Below the pieces are notes generated by a model. The model ran no database searches. It had not been told where the DNA came from and saw only the letters and a list, made by a program, of their open reading frames with translations. Source: Bimastos eiseni (Eukaryota; Annelida; Clitellata; Crassiclitellata; Lumbricidae). From it: 64,000 bases of DNA. The DNA is taken from NCBI GenBank assembly GCA_959347315.1, contig OY365814.1, positions 1,430,033 to 1,494,032 of the forward strand, given 5' to 3'. The position numbers and the translations under genes were made by a program. Below, piece after piece: positions 44,541 to 56,141 of the stretch. Position 1 is the first letter of the stretch; each line of letters starts with the position of its first letter.

Positions 44541-44727
44541 GATTGGGTGTTTAGACCATAGACGAGATGTCTATTTGCTTGCCTACCTTCGTGGTCTGAT
44601 AGAGCATTTTGTTTGTGAATAGGTTGATTCTCTCAACTTCACTTTATACAGATATCTAGATTACAAATACGATTGTTGTCATCGATATGTCGTAAAGTTT
44701 TTCGTATGTTTGATTTTCGTTTTGCAG

Positions 44728-44816
44728 ATGTCTTCCTCTGCAACATTTTTATCAGCACCATCTGTACATCGGTCATGATCTTCAACCGATGGGATTGGTG
44801 GGCTGACCTACTCACG
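44728..44816 (+). CDS. ATPase TM9-region exon
   Basis: 89 nt, acceptor CGTTTTGCAG, donor GTGACA, phase 1 to 0. Encodes VFLCNIFISTICTSVMIFNR, then WDWWADLLT. A membrane helix followed by a short aromatic/acidic loop, as before TM10 in ATP13A. Confidence 0.7.
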
Positions 44817-45072
44817 GTGACAAATCGGGGCAATTGTCGCCCCCTACTCCTTACAGAGGCCCAAGGTCCTATTCTAGACTTGAGTCGGCATATTTCCCGT
44901 ATTATTTTTTGAACAGAATAGGATCAAATGGAATAGAATAGATAAGAACAAGATTGAATATAAGGAATTGATAAGACTAACGTAGATTGTAATAGATTAG
45001 AATAGAATAGATTAGAGTGAATTATAATGGATTAGAATGTTTCAGAATAGAATGGTTTGGAATAGAACTTGG

Positions 45073-45119
<47 letters not shown>

Positions 45120-45225
45120 GCTGACTGACTGACTGACTGACTGACTGACTGACTGACTGACTGACTGACTGACTGACTGACTGACTGACTGACTGACTGA
45201 CTGACTGACTGACTGACTGACTGGT
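45073..45225 (+). repeat. (GATT)n-(GACT)n microsatellite
   Basis: About 11 GATT units, then about 25 perfect GACT units, directly before the TM10 exon. Confidence 0.95.
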
Positions 45226-45275
45226 CATCAAATATTATTGCTTCTGCTGAAGATGTTTTGAATTTTCCATTTCAG

Positions 45276-45359
45276 CTGAAGATGCCTCCGTCAACTGCTT
45301 TTCAGGCAATCATCTTTGATGTCAGCTGCATCCATTTCTTCGTTTCCATTCTGGTTGAG
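45276..45359 (+). CDS. ATPase TM10 exon
   Basis: 28 codons, phase 0 at both ends, acceptor CATTTCAG, donor GTAAAA. Encodes LKMPPSTAFQAIIFDVSCIH, then FFVSILVE, matching the last helix of the family (N/H-F-x-V-S-x-x-V-E) and joining in phase to the tail exon. Confidence 0.75.
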
Positions 45360-45599
45360 GTAAAACGGAATTTAGATGACCTCTTCACTGTCCTCTCCAT
45401 TAACCTCTCCGCTGTCTTTCCACTCTCCAAATACAATTCTACTGACCTCACGACTGATCTCTCAAGTAACCTGTCTCTATCAGTCTGTCTCTATCTCTGT
45501 CGCTGTCAGTCTGTCTCTTTCTCTGTCGCTGTAAGTCATACCCGTGGCCAGAGGCAAAATCAGCGACGAGGCAAACCCCTTCCCTCCCTCACGCCTCGG

Positions 45600-46680
45600 T
45601 GCTCTCCGCTTTCTATCCATGCATATATCTCCACCCTTTTCTTCCGTCACGTCCTCTTCATATCCCTGCCATCCCAGTCCCTATTGTATTTCTTACAGTT
45701 CCCTTCCCATCGTTCCCACCCCTTTACTTTCTTCATGACTATGGATTACCGGGGCATTTTCCTGGCAATAACCCGCATATACCCAGAGAAATTTCACATG
45801 CTGTAGATGCTTGGGATCATAATCACAACTCTCCAAACGTCAACACTACAGCGTCATTATAAAGTCGCGATCAGATGACCAGATTATTGACAAATGGTTT
45901 GTCCAATCAAAGATGTTGTTCAAAGGGTAATCCAATAACGGTTGGAGTTTTTTATCGGAGAGTCCTTCGAATTAGCATCAGAATTACAACATCTATTGAT
46001 ATTAATTTGATTAAAAGTTGGACATAATGCGTCTGTCCATCAAAATGATAAATTCCAATAGACGAGAACTCCAGGATGCATATACAAATGTATTGTGTTG
46101 ATTTTTACTAACGACGCCGTTCCATATCGAAGATGAATTGGTGTCACCCTCCTTCTTTCTTCAAGCTTAGGACTGGCACTGTCAAAGTCCAAACAGTGGA
46201 GTAATTATATATAAATTTAACCTCTCATAATGTTTATATGGTGTCGGACGAATGCATTAAGAAGGTGGTTAGAAATTAGGAGGCTGTGATCCACTTTAAC
46301 TACTATAATACAAGGGTTCATTTGTTCGTTTACTAAACCTTCCACAACCCTGCAATAAAATAATATTTTTTGTAGTTAAAATTAAATGTTCGGCGACATC
46401 TTGCGTTTGTCCTACGTCGATCTTTCCTGGTCATCATGATTGTCCTGTGTCGTGGCAGAAGCTGTCCTCCGCTCGTTTCGTGGAGAAAGACAACTGCGTT
46501 GTCGGATATCTGAACAGATATCGTGTCGTCTCTGGGAATTTATGTAGCGCCTTTCACGGTGCTAGCTATCGCAGGCGCCATTCAAGTATCATTTTAAGCA
46601 GATCACTTTGTCAGAAGTAGTCGTGTAGCCACGTATATAAACAGCAATTCTTTCAGTTAACTTAACATCTATATATTACA
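45600..46680. other. ATPase intron, no further feature
   Basis: No exon recognised. The Pro/Ser/Phe ORFs near 45540-45860 look like chance frames in pyrimidine-rich DNA. Confidence 0.4.
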
Positions 46681-46689
46681 TACGCAAAA

Positions 46690-47175
46690 AAAATAGGATT
46701 TTCCGACCTCTCCCTCCCTCCTGTTGCACTGTATACATTTCGTGGACCCCTCTCCCCATGCGTACGTACATTTGAATCCTACCTCCCCCCACCAATGCAA
46801 AGGCTAAATAGCTAAAGACATCTATAAGACATTGATTTTACCACACTCTGTTTATTCTTGTTAAGCGTCATATTTAACAGCTTAAATTTGTTAACAGTAA
46901 CTGTTATGAAGAATTAAAACACTAACAACACATACATGTACATTTGAAACACTTTTAATTCTACATAAAATTGATTAAGCAGGACTATAGTCTGTGATTA
47001 GGTTTGCAGTTCTGATTTCAATATTGTTTATTGTATACGTCATAATTAGACAATTACATTTGCGTACGTACATGTTTTCTGGACCCCTCTCCCACCGTAC
47101 GCTCCCGTACGGAAAATCGCCGAAATTTGAAACCCCTCAATCCGACGCTACGTACGTAATATGTGGACAGCCCCT
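46690..47175. mobile_element. CGTACGTAC-type MITE debris
   Basis: Contains 'ggacccctctcccc' twice, 'gcgtacgtacat' in two places and, at the right end, 'tacgtacgtaatatgtggac' then 'agcccc'. These features resemble short DNA transposons with GGGGCTGTCCACATATTACG-like ends. The left end was not found. Confidence 0.35.
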
Positions 47176-47910
47176 AAATCCTTCCAAATGTCGGCAGAGT
47201 AACTTTCACAAAAGTTTTCACAAATGACCCTGCAGTCATAATCTTCTTGGAGAAACTTCCCACAAAATTCAAATTTGTTACAAAGACTTGACACTGCAAC
47301 AAAACGTTTTATATGCCCAGTTACTACGGAATAAAAAAATTGGATAAAATATTCCATCTCTGAACTCATCCCTTACAGACTTTACAAGTAAAATTGTTTC
47401 AACAACTGCTGTTTGTGGATGTTTGTAGGCTTTCTTTTTTCAGTTAGCTTTTTATCTTAAAATTAGGGATTAAAAAAAAATTATTAAAAAAAAATTATTT
47501 TCATCATCTGACACTGAGAAATGATGATGAATCGATGAAAACTTTGATAAGTGGGTGATGTATCATGTATGATGTAAGTTTAGTGCTTGTAATTTTGTAA
47601 AATTTTCTAGTAGGCCTACATTTTATTACCGTGTTCTGTCAATCAGTCTGTTATTCATACTCAAAGATATAAGTTGTGCCGGGCCCCCACTCTGCTCTCG
47701 ACGGGCCTGGTTGTGTGAAGCGAATGGATGGAAAGAATGTCAATTCAACTTATTCAGAGCTACTCCCAGTTAGGACGCTTCGAGAAAAGCCATTCAAGGC
47801 AGGCAAGGAAAGAAATAATACTAGAGGATTCAGACGAGGAACTTGCCTCGTCTCACCTCATGCAGAGTACGGGCCTTCTGTCAATCCTATGTTATTTATG
47901 TCCTCTGTAG

Positions 47911-48144
47911 ATGTATCTCGTCGATGGTTTTGTTGAGCGCTGGTTTCAGCCGCTGCTGTCTCGGCTGATGTTTGGAGAGACTCGGTTGTATCAACTGATA
48001 GAGAATGAGATTGAAGCGAGCGCTGATTGGCCTCCGATTGGGACCAAGTCATTTGCAGAGGCCATCGAAATGGAACAGGGCATGATGACGACGACGACGA
48101 TAGCATCGCCACCACAAGAGCAACGGGACACAATGGCCAGTCAG
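47911..48144 (+). CDS. ATPase penultimate exon, copy B
   Basis: 78 codons, phase 0, acceptor TCCTCTGTAG, donor GTGAGG. YLVDGFVERWFQPLL follows naturally after FFVSILVE of the TM10 exon, so this is the copy in normal gene order. Confidence 0.8.
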
Positions 48145-48185
48145 GTGAGGATCTCTGGTTGTCTCTCTGTACGTCTCTCTATGTC

Positions 48186-48216
<31 letters not shown>

Positions 48217-48295
48217 CTGTATGTATCTATTTGTTTGTTTATTCGTATTTATCTCTGTCTGCTTGGTTTTCTTATTCTCAGTTTCTATTTGTCTG

Positions 48296-48366
<71 letters not shown>

Positions 48367-48484
48367 TTTCTCTCTCTCTCTCTCTCTCTCTCACTCAATC
48401 TCTCAGTTACTTTCTGTGTCAGTTTATTTGTCCCTACTGATCCCTCGCTACGTTACACTGTATGTATGTGTAAATACGTTGCAG

Positions 48485-48730
48485 TTGACGAGTGATTCCC
48501 TTAGCATCGGATTCGCAAACAAAGCATTTGATTCGTCCAGCGATTGTGACGTAGTTCTGGCGTCTGACGACACCGAAAGTACTGAACAACCTCTGCTAGA
48601 CGATGACGTTGAAAGTGACGACATGCCTTATCAGAGAAATTCCTTGCCCTTAGGCAGAGCAGTTACAGAAATCCTGGCCCATAGGCGGAGCAGTCATGGG
48701 TCTCTAAACGATCTATCGGCCTTACGATAA
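48485..48730 (+). CDS. ATPase last exon, copy B
   Basis: Acceptor ACGTTGCAG, ends LNDLSALR with TAA. Same acidic EQPLL-containing tail as copy A. The 3' flank, probably UTR, continues into the palindrome. Confidence 0.8.
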   Translation: MTSDSLSIGFANKAFDSSSDCDVVLASDDTESTEQPLLDDDVESDDMPYQRNSLPLGRAVTEILAHRRSSHGSLNDLSALR

Positions 48731-49009
48731 GATTGATTAGAACCGGAACGGGCCCTAAAAACCGCCGAGCCATTTGACATTGATCCCTGGCTCTCCTCTG
48801 GGTGGGCCTGCATTGAATAATTAGAGGCATGAGGTGGCTGACGTCTGCAAACGACTAGAGTTGTTTGAAAACTAAGGATTCGGTAGGTCGGTGGAGGGCG
48901 TTCTGGGCGGATTGTGTTGAAATCTTTGGTCATCGGTCTTCATGACTTAACCCGAAACCCTGAGTTTACTTGCTAGCTGCGCATTCTTGATGGAATCTTC
49001 TCTCACTAG

Positions 49010-49094
49010 CAAAACATGAGAACATTAAAAGAGCATCAAGACTCCCGTGGCAACCACGGGAGTCTTGATGCTCTTTTAATGTTCTCATGTTTTG
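49010..49094. other. Perfect palindrome (41-bp arms, 3-nt loop)
   Basis: Arms 49010-49050 and 49054-49094 are exact reverse complements around the loop CAA. Arm ends are CAAAACATGAGAAC and CATCAAGACTCCCGTGG. The equivalent place in copy A (about 43545-43595) has only the right arm. If transcribed as ATPase 3' UTR it would form a long perfect hairpin. Confidence 0.95.
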
Positions 49095-49220
49095 TTCTAT
49101 ACTGTTGATTGGTGATATTTGCATAAAAATACCTTCAAGAAATTATGTCACAGAGAACACACATACGCTTTGCATTAATATCATTCACTGAAAAATAGTT
49201 CTGTAGCGGCTGTCCACCAA

Positions 49221-49756
49221 GGGTTGCGGACAAAACCCCTCTGATATAAACCCATCTGACAAAACCCCTCTGACAAAAAACCTCTGACAAAAACCCCCCT
49301 AAGTAGGACAAATTCCCCCTAAGAATAGTTTTTTGCGTTTTTACTTTTATTATTTAGAAACGTGTGTATACTTTAAAGTCTGAAGTAAGGCATGTGTCAT
49401 ATGTGTCATTTTGATGTCTGATGCGGTCACTCAGGTATCATCGTCTAATTGTTAAATAAGACACAGTTATTTAGTTCTTTGGTCTTTCTGTTGTTAATGT
49501 ATGATAGGTCACTGCACACTGAAGGCACTACTGTGCATAATTCACGCCTCTGAATTAGACTAAATGTCGTACTGAGTGTCACTTGTAATTTTGTGTCGAC
49601 TTTGTTAGTAGTGTCAGTTATAATGGTAGGCTTCTAATTGCAGAAGCTATTTAGGGCAAGAGGGGGTTTTGTCCGGGGGTTAATGTCCTGCCTGAAACAG
49701 GAGGGGGGGGGTTATGTCAGAGGATGGGTTTTTTCAGAGGATTTTGTCCTACACCC
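49221..49756. mobile_element. MULE-type MITE, complete ends (family M)
   Basis: 536 bp. The left end is GGGTTGCGGACAAAACCCC and the right end, reverse-complemented, is GGGTGTAGGACAAAATCC. It is flanked by the exact 9-bp duplication GTCCACCAA (49212-49220 and 49757-49765). Interior shared with 3560-4313 (inverted) and 43612-44045. Non-autonomous. Confidence 0.9.
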
Positions 49757-49769
49757 GTCCACCAATACC

Positions 49770-51660
49770 CTAAAATGTCTGTCGATAAGGCCTTACTAGC
49801 GAGATTCCTTTGCAGCCTCTTTCTGGAGATTACTGGGTTATCTGCCGCAAATATTAATACTAACTTATATTTTATGCGATTTTTATGTAAATGTGAGCTT
49901 TTATCTGTTGTTGAAACAGAAAAATGATTGATTTATTGATTGATTGATTGAAAGGAGTCTCGATGCCATTTCTCATGAGCATTCTTGTCGTGGTGGGTAT
50001 TGCACAGATTCATATGACAACAACGAAAATGAATATAAAGGTGGAAACTGTTGATTTACTCAAAATGAGTAAGATCTGTCTGAAAAACTTCTGTTTGTAC
50101 TCGGACAGTGCTAGTCTCAGGCATCGATGAAACAGGAGGACAAAGCTAAGGATTTTTTTCACTCAGTGTCTTTAAACTGAAGTTTCTACTAATAAGAAAC
50201 TGGATGTCTCTAGCAGGCCTATTTTACTAGTTTCTGCTTCCTCGTATCTTGCTTGGCTCATTATAGAAATGGCCTATTCACTGAAATTGGTTTCAGCGAA
50301 GCATTTTGGTCACTCCGACTCGGACAATAGCTTCAGCCAACCGACAACTGTAAACGGTGCCCTGATGCTTTTTTATCTTTTTGCTGCAATCTTTTCTTTT
50401 GCGCCGTCGATTGATGCACTTGCCAGTATACACTGGCGCAATAGAAATGCTGATTAATACTAATAATACTAATAAAACTGGCAGAGGTTTGAGTCTCGAT
50501 CTGTCACGTTTGTTAATCTACGAAAGTTTAGCTACAATTACTCCAGAATGCCTTAAGAGACCTTACTCAGCTGGTTTGTCGGTGACCGTGGCTATGTGGA
50601 GAGATCCTAATCTCGGGCTAGCATGCCTGGGGCGCACGGAGACCATGCGACATCCAATCAGCCACATGGCGAAGTATCTCACACTATTACTTCGTGTGAA
50701 AACGATCAGGGTCAAGGCAGTTCTGCTGGTGTATTAAGACGTGTCTGTATTAGTATTATAATGATAGTTGGTCTTTCATCTGCGCTCTAAAGCAGGCAGT
50801 CATGCGTTCTTGTATACGTTGACAGGTCCAACGCTTAATAATGGCTAACTAGGGCACCCTCTATGTAGCTACATGAAAGTCTGCATGCAATAACGTTTGA
50901 ATGTTGCCTCTTGTTAAACCAGTTGAATAAAAATCAATCTGTTTCTCCAGAACTCTAGCGCAATATTTAAAATACATCTTGAAAAAGATTTTGAAATTGA
51001 CCAACGTCCAACAGTTCAGAACATGGCACAGAAACAGCATACCCAAGCCTCTGTGTTTTCACCATAACACAGAGGCGTAGCTAGGGTATTTTGCCCCCTT
51101 TGTGTCCGTCCATAAATGACGTCACGCGCCTAGTAGGAGGAGGTCACACATTGTATCGAAGCATGACGAGGGGAGGGGATATAGCCTAAGAAATGTGACA
51201 TCACATCAAACATCAAAATTCGCAATTTTATAAGAATTTGACTTAATTAAACAAGTTCCACTTAATTAACAGCAATTGTTTACCACAATTTAGCAAAAAT
51301 AATTATGATTATTGCATTTTTGCACTCTGTGTCAATTTTGGGGTTTTGGAAGTTAAGCAGCCATGTTGTAACACACCAGCAGGAATCAATTATGCCGCCC
51401 AAATGCAACAGGCCACAGAAATCCGCTGCACGTCGGCAACGTGAACCAATGATCGTAATCGCAAACGAAGTAAATTGAGAGAGTGTATATTGGATAGACA
51501 AAGAAGGACTGAATCTGAATTTAATATCAGTTGAACAGGATGATGAAGTCCAAGCTCTCCTTATTTGTTCCATGATGGGGTATTTTGCTTCTCCGTGGGT
51601 GAATGCAAAGTCGTTATGTTTCGATTATTTCAAGATAATAATATCAAATAATTCTACAAA
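49770..51660. other. Largely gene-free stretch
   Basis: No splice-consistent coding frame. The ORF at 50381-50737 has no recognised motif. A CCTCC/GACGTCA-rich patch at 51090-51200 resembles a small DNA element end. Confidence 0.4.
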
Positions 51661-51670
51661 TGTAATGATT

Positions 51671-52006
51671 CTACCCTAGCTTTTCATCTTGTGGAATGCA
51701 TAATGAGTTTAAAAATTCTACCATCTCCATTTTTTTTATCGTTTCACTATATAGTTTTAAGTATTCAAATGTGCTGAAAACACGCGATAAAATTGATGCC
51801 TTCTGGAAGACGAAGAACATATGGAAGACAAGATGCGAATAAGATGTACATGAAATGTTTCCTTTGCTGAGTGACTTTCTGACAGTCACGAGACTGCAAA
51901 GGATGTCATCGCGGGCAATATTGTAAACCATCAGTGCTTTTTCTGGCGAAACGCTGCGGAACGTCGTTTCGGCTAGTTTTACAATTAATAAAAAGAAAAA
52001 TAGCAA
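51671..52006 (-). CDS. Small ORF with hydrophobic N-terminus
   Basis: 111 codons beginning MLFFFLLIVKLAETTF, then VSPEKALMVYNIARDDILCS, and ending FLNSLCIPQDEKLG. The hydrophobic start could be a signal peptide with a helical, three- or four-cysteine body, as in small secreted proteins. Alternatively the frame is an internal exon with an AG acceptor at AAAACTAG. No second copy exists in the window; the duplicated block starts about 145 bp upstream of it. Confidence 0.3.
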   Translation of the reverse strand: MLFFFLLIVKLAETTFRSVSPEKALMVYNIARDDILCSLVTVRKSLSKGNISCTSYSHLVFHMFFVFQKASILSRVFSTFEYLKLYSETIKKMEMVEFLNSLCIPQDEKLG

Positions 52007-52183
52007 TTGTGCAAAACTCTGAATATAAAACTTAGCGATGTTAATCTTTTTACACTCTAAAATTTATGAAAATCTAAGTGCATCGATTGCGATCATTGTG
52101 TCATATAAAAATAATTGTAATTAGAAGATAATTCTAGGGTAATTTTTTTGGACAATACAGATGCGTTTCGACACTGTTTATTT

Positions 52184-52504
52184 CTAGTAAAATTCCACAA
52201 GATTAGCAAAATTTTTCAACTGTTCATTTGACAGTGAATGTATATCATTTGGAATAAGGCGCAGTAAACCTTGAAGAATAGTTTTGTTTTTCAAAAATTT
52301 AAGAAAGAAAGGCGTCCAAAAATGAGATGTAAATTGCAGTTCTGTAAAATTTTTCATCCAATATTGAAGAGATATTGCATCGTTTGGTCTGTCTTTAAGT
52401 AAGTCTAGGTCTTGACAATGAAAATTCATATTTGTCTGCAACCGCAGTAATTGCCATTTAAAGATCATGGAATTCTGTAGGCCAATCTGCAATCTCGCAA
52501 ACAT
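52184..52504 (-). CDS. Uncharacterised helical ORF, copy 2
   Basis: Same 106-codon frame as 9316-9636, identical in sequence. See that entry for limits. Confidence 0.3.
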   Translation of the reverse strand: MFARLQIGLQNSMIFKWQLLRLQTNMNFHCQDLDLLKDRPNDAISLQYWMKNFTELQFTSHFWTPFFLKFLKNKTILQGLLRLIPNDIHSLSNEQLKNFANLVEFY

Positions 52505-53028
52505 AGCATTTCAGGTATCATATCATCTACAAAAGACAATGCTTCCACTAAGTCAAGATTTTGCTTTTGCGGTTCTTTACGGAGTCGAAAGCTGTAATTG
52601 AAAACTTTATCTACAAAGTGTAATGCTACTATGAAATCTGCTTGTTACATAGTGCTCGACAGTTGCATAGTTTGAAAGGAAGCCTCACATTAATCATACA
52701 TGTATAGATCTTTGACTGCAGTCACATAGTTATATCTTTCAGCCCATCTCGTGTTTCAGTTTACTCAATTTATCATTTATGGAAGTTGCTAGTAACAAAA
52801 TTTTGGCAACATTGCCAATTGAGGGGGTTTTAACGCCCCAAACCCCCTTTTGCCTGCGCCACCGGATAATGTTCTGCTGAAGTGCTGTGAATACCCTTGT
52901 CTCTGTGACATCGCTTTTTTGGGCGCAGTGGAAATGTCGAGATCACGAATAAACCTACTCTAAGACCTCTTCCAAAAATTTTGAGGAGTCAAAATGCTTA
53001 AGGCATCAATAGTTTTCATTTGATGAAG

Positions 53029-53196
53029 TTAAGACACGAGCTGTAAAGCACATGCCTCGGTGGAACCTCCACGCACCTGTGTAAGAGTAAGCAGGTGATG
53101 CACTTGACCTTCTCTTACGTAAACGTCGCATTGCAAATCCCAATCCACGTTTTCTTCGTGTACGATTACTTTCGTTATCGTTTTGCTCATGACTTC
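53029..53196 (-). other. Exon-like ORF of repeat family A, copy 4
   Basis: Identical to 10161-10328 because it lies in the identical block. Confidence 0.35.
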
Positions 53197-54211
53197 CTGT
53201 ATAGGCGCCCATTCTGCTCGTTACAGAAAATATACCGAAAATAGGCCTAGTCCCTCGCTGGTGGAAGCATTGCGTTTCAAAGTAAAACGATCAAATATCT
53301 TCTATCCAATGTTCTAGAAAGCTAATTATCAACCTATGTATTACGCTGGCCCAGTTAGCTACATCGCTAAAAGCGTAGGCATGTGTTCACATGCTGGCTT
53401 ATTTCGCAGAATTAAATCTCGGACAAATTACGGTCTTTATAGCATAATATTATAGGGTAGGCCTATAGGCCTAGAATAAATTTGCGTGGGGTTCATTTAA
53501 ACGGGCGAGCGGTGGTGAAGGACACCCGATCAAACTCTCAGGGGCGAAGCCACATGCGGGCTAGAGCAAGGCGAAACATTTTAGTGTTAACTTTTAAATT
53601 TGTTGGTGCTATCCCAGATCAATACACAATAGGGGGCCGTCTAGAGTCGATATTTTTTTTATTAAACTGCGCTTCTGACTAATTCCATCCAATAACATTC
53701 AAAATGATACATTTATTTCTCAACACATTGACTTTGAATATCAGTATGTATAACCTTTGCATGCATATGAATAACAATTATTATATGAATATGTCGTTCA
53801 TAACAGCTCTATAGTTTGTTGTTTGCAGCTGATATTTTTCATCTCCTTAAGAAAGGTATTACATGTATCTGGTCAATTATTAATGTTATTTGTGTCAAAA
53901 TCCTAATATAGAATCGAAACACAGGCTACCATTGGATAATCATTCTACCATTAAATACTAGTGTTGCAGGGTGACCTGTAGGCGGAACCCTTGGCTCTAT
54001 TGGGTCTGACTTTTGACTTCAGCCACGTGACGGTTGTGCAACGAAATAGTTACTGAGTACATGATTCTTATGATTATATGCTGGAAATTAAATAAAAATG
54101 TCTCTGTAATGTGTATGAATAATTTTAATTAATCGAATAAATTGTAATTTTTTAAAAGTTATTTGTTTGTCAGATTCTGTTGATGTATAAAATTTTTACT
54201 TTAATTTCGAC

Positions 54212-55087
54212 TTAGCTTGCAAACATTAAACTTTCTGTACCTTCTCGTGAAGGTTCAATAAACCGAGATCCTACGACGATCAATTGTTGCATTTCTTCGT
54301 CATAATACAATCTACGTGGAACATCAATCAACGTTTCTTCTTTTTCTTTTGTTGGACAAAGAATTCTATTCCATTTAAGATCGGAATCTAAGAGAATTAC
54401 GCGACTGATACTATTTCTCAAGTTGTGATCAGCCACGAAAACTCTATCATCTGAATCGAGTGAGAGATAGAGAGGTTCATACAATATTTGCGCTTTACTT
54501 GAGGGAATGAAACGACGGATGACCGTCTGTCCATCACTGGACAATTCATATACGACCGACTTTGTCTTATCCTTCCAAGTGCAAAGGATGACGAAAGTCT
54601 CGATGCATGTTTCCACTGCTTGAATTGGATAACAGAAGTCTTCGTTAATTGGTAACATAACGGATCGAATGAGTTCTGCGTCTGATCCGTATATATTCAG
54701 ATTCAATATATAGGATGAACTGTCAACTACCAACAATTTTCCATCACTGGACACTGACAGAGTACGTGGAGCATAATTAAGGTGCAGCCATTTGATGATT
54801 TTGTGCTGATCATCTGCTTCTATAGTTACCTTCCAGATGCATTTACTTTTATAGTCACGGATGTAAAGACAATTTTCCTTCTGACTGGATCTAATGTCTT
54901 GTGGAAATTTAATCTCATCTGTTTTAACATCTTTCTTAGGAGGAAATGGATTTCGATTTTCAAAGACACGAATTGTAACTAGACTGGCAGTTTTATAGCG
55001 ATATGCTAGACAGAGGACGAAGATTTCGTTTCCCAGTTTAGTCACTCCGCGCACCACCTCATCTATTACTACGTCTCTTCTCTGCAT
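54212..55087 (-). CDS. NHL-like beta-propeller exon, immune-type paralogue 2
   Basis: 291 codons, clearly homologous to 11328-12191 but diverged at many residues. Blade-like segments are retained: NCLYIRDYKSKCIWK, TLSVSSDGKLLVVD, DDRVFVADHNLRNSISRVIL, LYYDEEMQQLIVVG. The last residues differ: an insertion of about 8 bp after SREG shifts the frame, so this copy ends TESLMFAS instead of FDVYKLSRN. Conservation of the blades with many substitutions argues that both copies were under constraint for some time. Confidence 0.75.
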   Translation of the reverse strand: MQRRDVVIDEVVRGVTKLGNEIFVLCLAYRYKTASLVTIRVFENRNPFPPKKDVKTDEIKFPQDIRSSQKENCLYIRDYKSKCIWKVTIEADDQHKIIKWLHLNYAPRTLSVSSDGKLLVVDSSSYILNLNIYGSDAELIRSVMLPINEDFCYPIQAVETCIETFVILCTWKDKTKSVVYELSSDGQTVIRRFIPSSKAQILYEPLYLSLDSDDRVFVADHNLRNSISRVILLDSDLKWNRILCPTKEKEETLIDVPRRLYYDEEMQQLIVVGSRFIEPSREGTESLMFAS

Positions 55088-56141
55088 AAAGTTGATGGAA
55101 ATCTGAAAATTAACTAAAATGAAGAAAACCAGAAAATTTAATTCGCTTTAATTTCTGTTAAGGATGTTCTTTTTAAATAAGCCTATTATTGTTATATATT
55201 CACATTTCAATTTTCGATCCATGTCTTCATTATTCTAATTTTAGTTACATAAATAAGCGCATCTGGCAAACATTTGTTCTGTCACTCAGTCATTGCCTCT
55301 CACCAGAACCCAATGTAAAATAATATTGACAAATTATTATTAACTAATTCTACTTATACACCCATTATGTTGAAAATTATATTAGAAGTGAACACTAATA
55401 CATGTAGTTATTTAGACTATCTTAGTAATATATATATATAACTACATGCTTTTTTCATTCTTTTTTCATCACTTCCTTTTTCACTTATATCATTCGAGTA
55501 GGCTTACAAATATAAATCATGTCTTCCAATTCCACCTTATGGTTTCTTCTATAGTCTTTATTTCACTCAAATAAACAACGGAAAGACAATTTAAGCAACT
55601 TTGCGATAATTATAATTACCATGAATTTCAAACTGTGTGCATTCTACACTTTCTACAGCAGCTGCTAGGTGCTTTTGATTTAAATATAATGATCCGTTGT
55701 TTTGGAAAGCCCATTGTCCCCACCTTTTCCGGCTGTTAATGTTACTTTATACCTTCAAAGTCAACCATAAGCGTTTACTAAACGAACTTGACAATGCTGA
55801 TGTGTAAAGTGCGTGAATAAATAATATAATAGTAAATTAGCCTTTTCACTAGATCTCTCAAACTCCCACGTGTAAATTACCTCAAACTACGATTCGAGCA
55901 GAGACCTACAAAATGAGAAAGATCATTTTGTCATTAACCTGAAACCTCTCTTGGTAGATTAAGTTTCGTTCTATCAATTAATATTTATTATAACTCTTTT
56001 TCTGACTCAATTTTTCATATCTATTAAATTTATTCTCAAATTATATGTCTCACTTGTCTGCTTAGACATTTCACTAATTTGAGCCGAGCATGTTGATTGC
56101 ACGTTTTAAGTTTTCCTAAAAATGACATCATTTTTTAATAC

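Larger units (their letters stand above)
27727..48730 (+). pseudogene. P5B-type (ATP13A-like) transport ATPase locus, rearranged
   Basis: Family role: P5B ATPases are endolysosomal membrane pumps; mammalian ATP13A2/3 export polyamines. The visible exons are 27727-27828, 29347-29514, 31886-31935, 32119-32161, 32787-32854, 33228-33299, 33496-33565, 34112-34249, 35029-35098 (end uncertain), about 35386-35502, 35824-35982, 36391-36536, 37367-37629, 38738-38891, 39835-39909, 42013-42126 (cut), 42218-42448, 43009-43272, 44728-44816, 45276-45359, 47911-48144 and 48485-48730. The order of protein parts is normal up to the DKTGT exon and the one after it. The nucleotide-binding domain, the TGDN and GDGAND motifs and TM7-8 are not found. 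The C-terminal tail appears twice. One exon carries an in-frame stop. Either the gene is broken or the assembly has lost and duplicated parts; the individual exons mostly look intact. Confidence 0.8.
47819..49760 (+). repeat. Tail duplication unit, copy B
   Basis: Counterpart of 42127-44045 in the same orientation, about 5.7 kb downstream. It has a shorter CT microsatellite (48296-48400, no ACTC block), a palindrome at 49010-49094 and a MULE-type MITE with both ends. Confidence 0.85.
52153..54098. repeat. Identical duplicated block, copy 2
   Basis: Counterpart of 9285-11230 at a constant offset of 42,868. It contains the ORF 52184-52504, repeat A (52710-53240) and repeat X. Confidence 0.8.
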
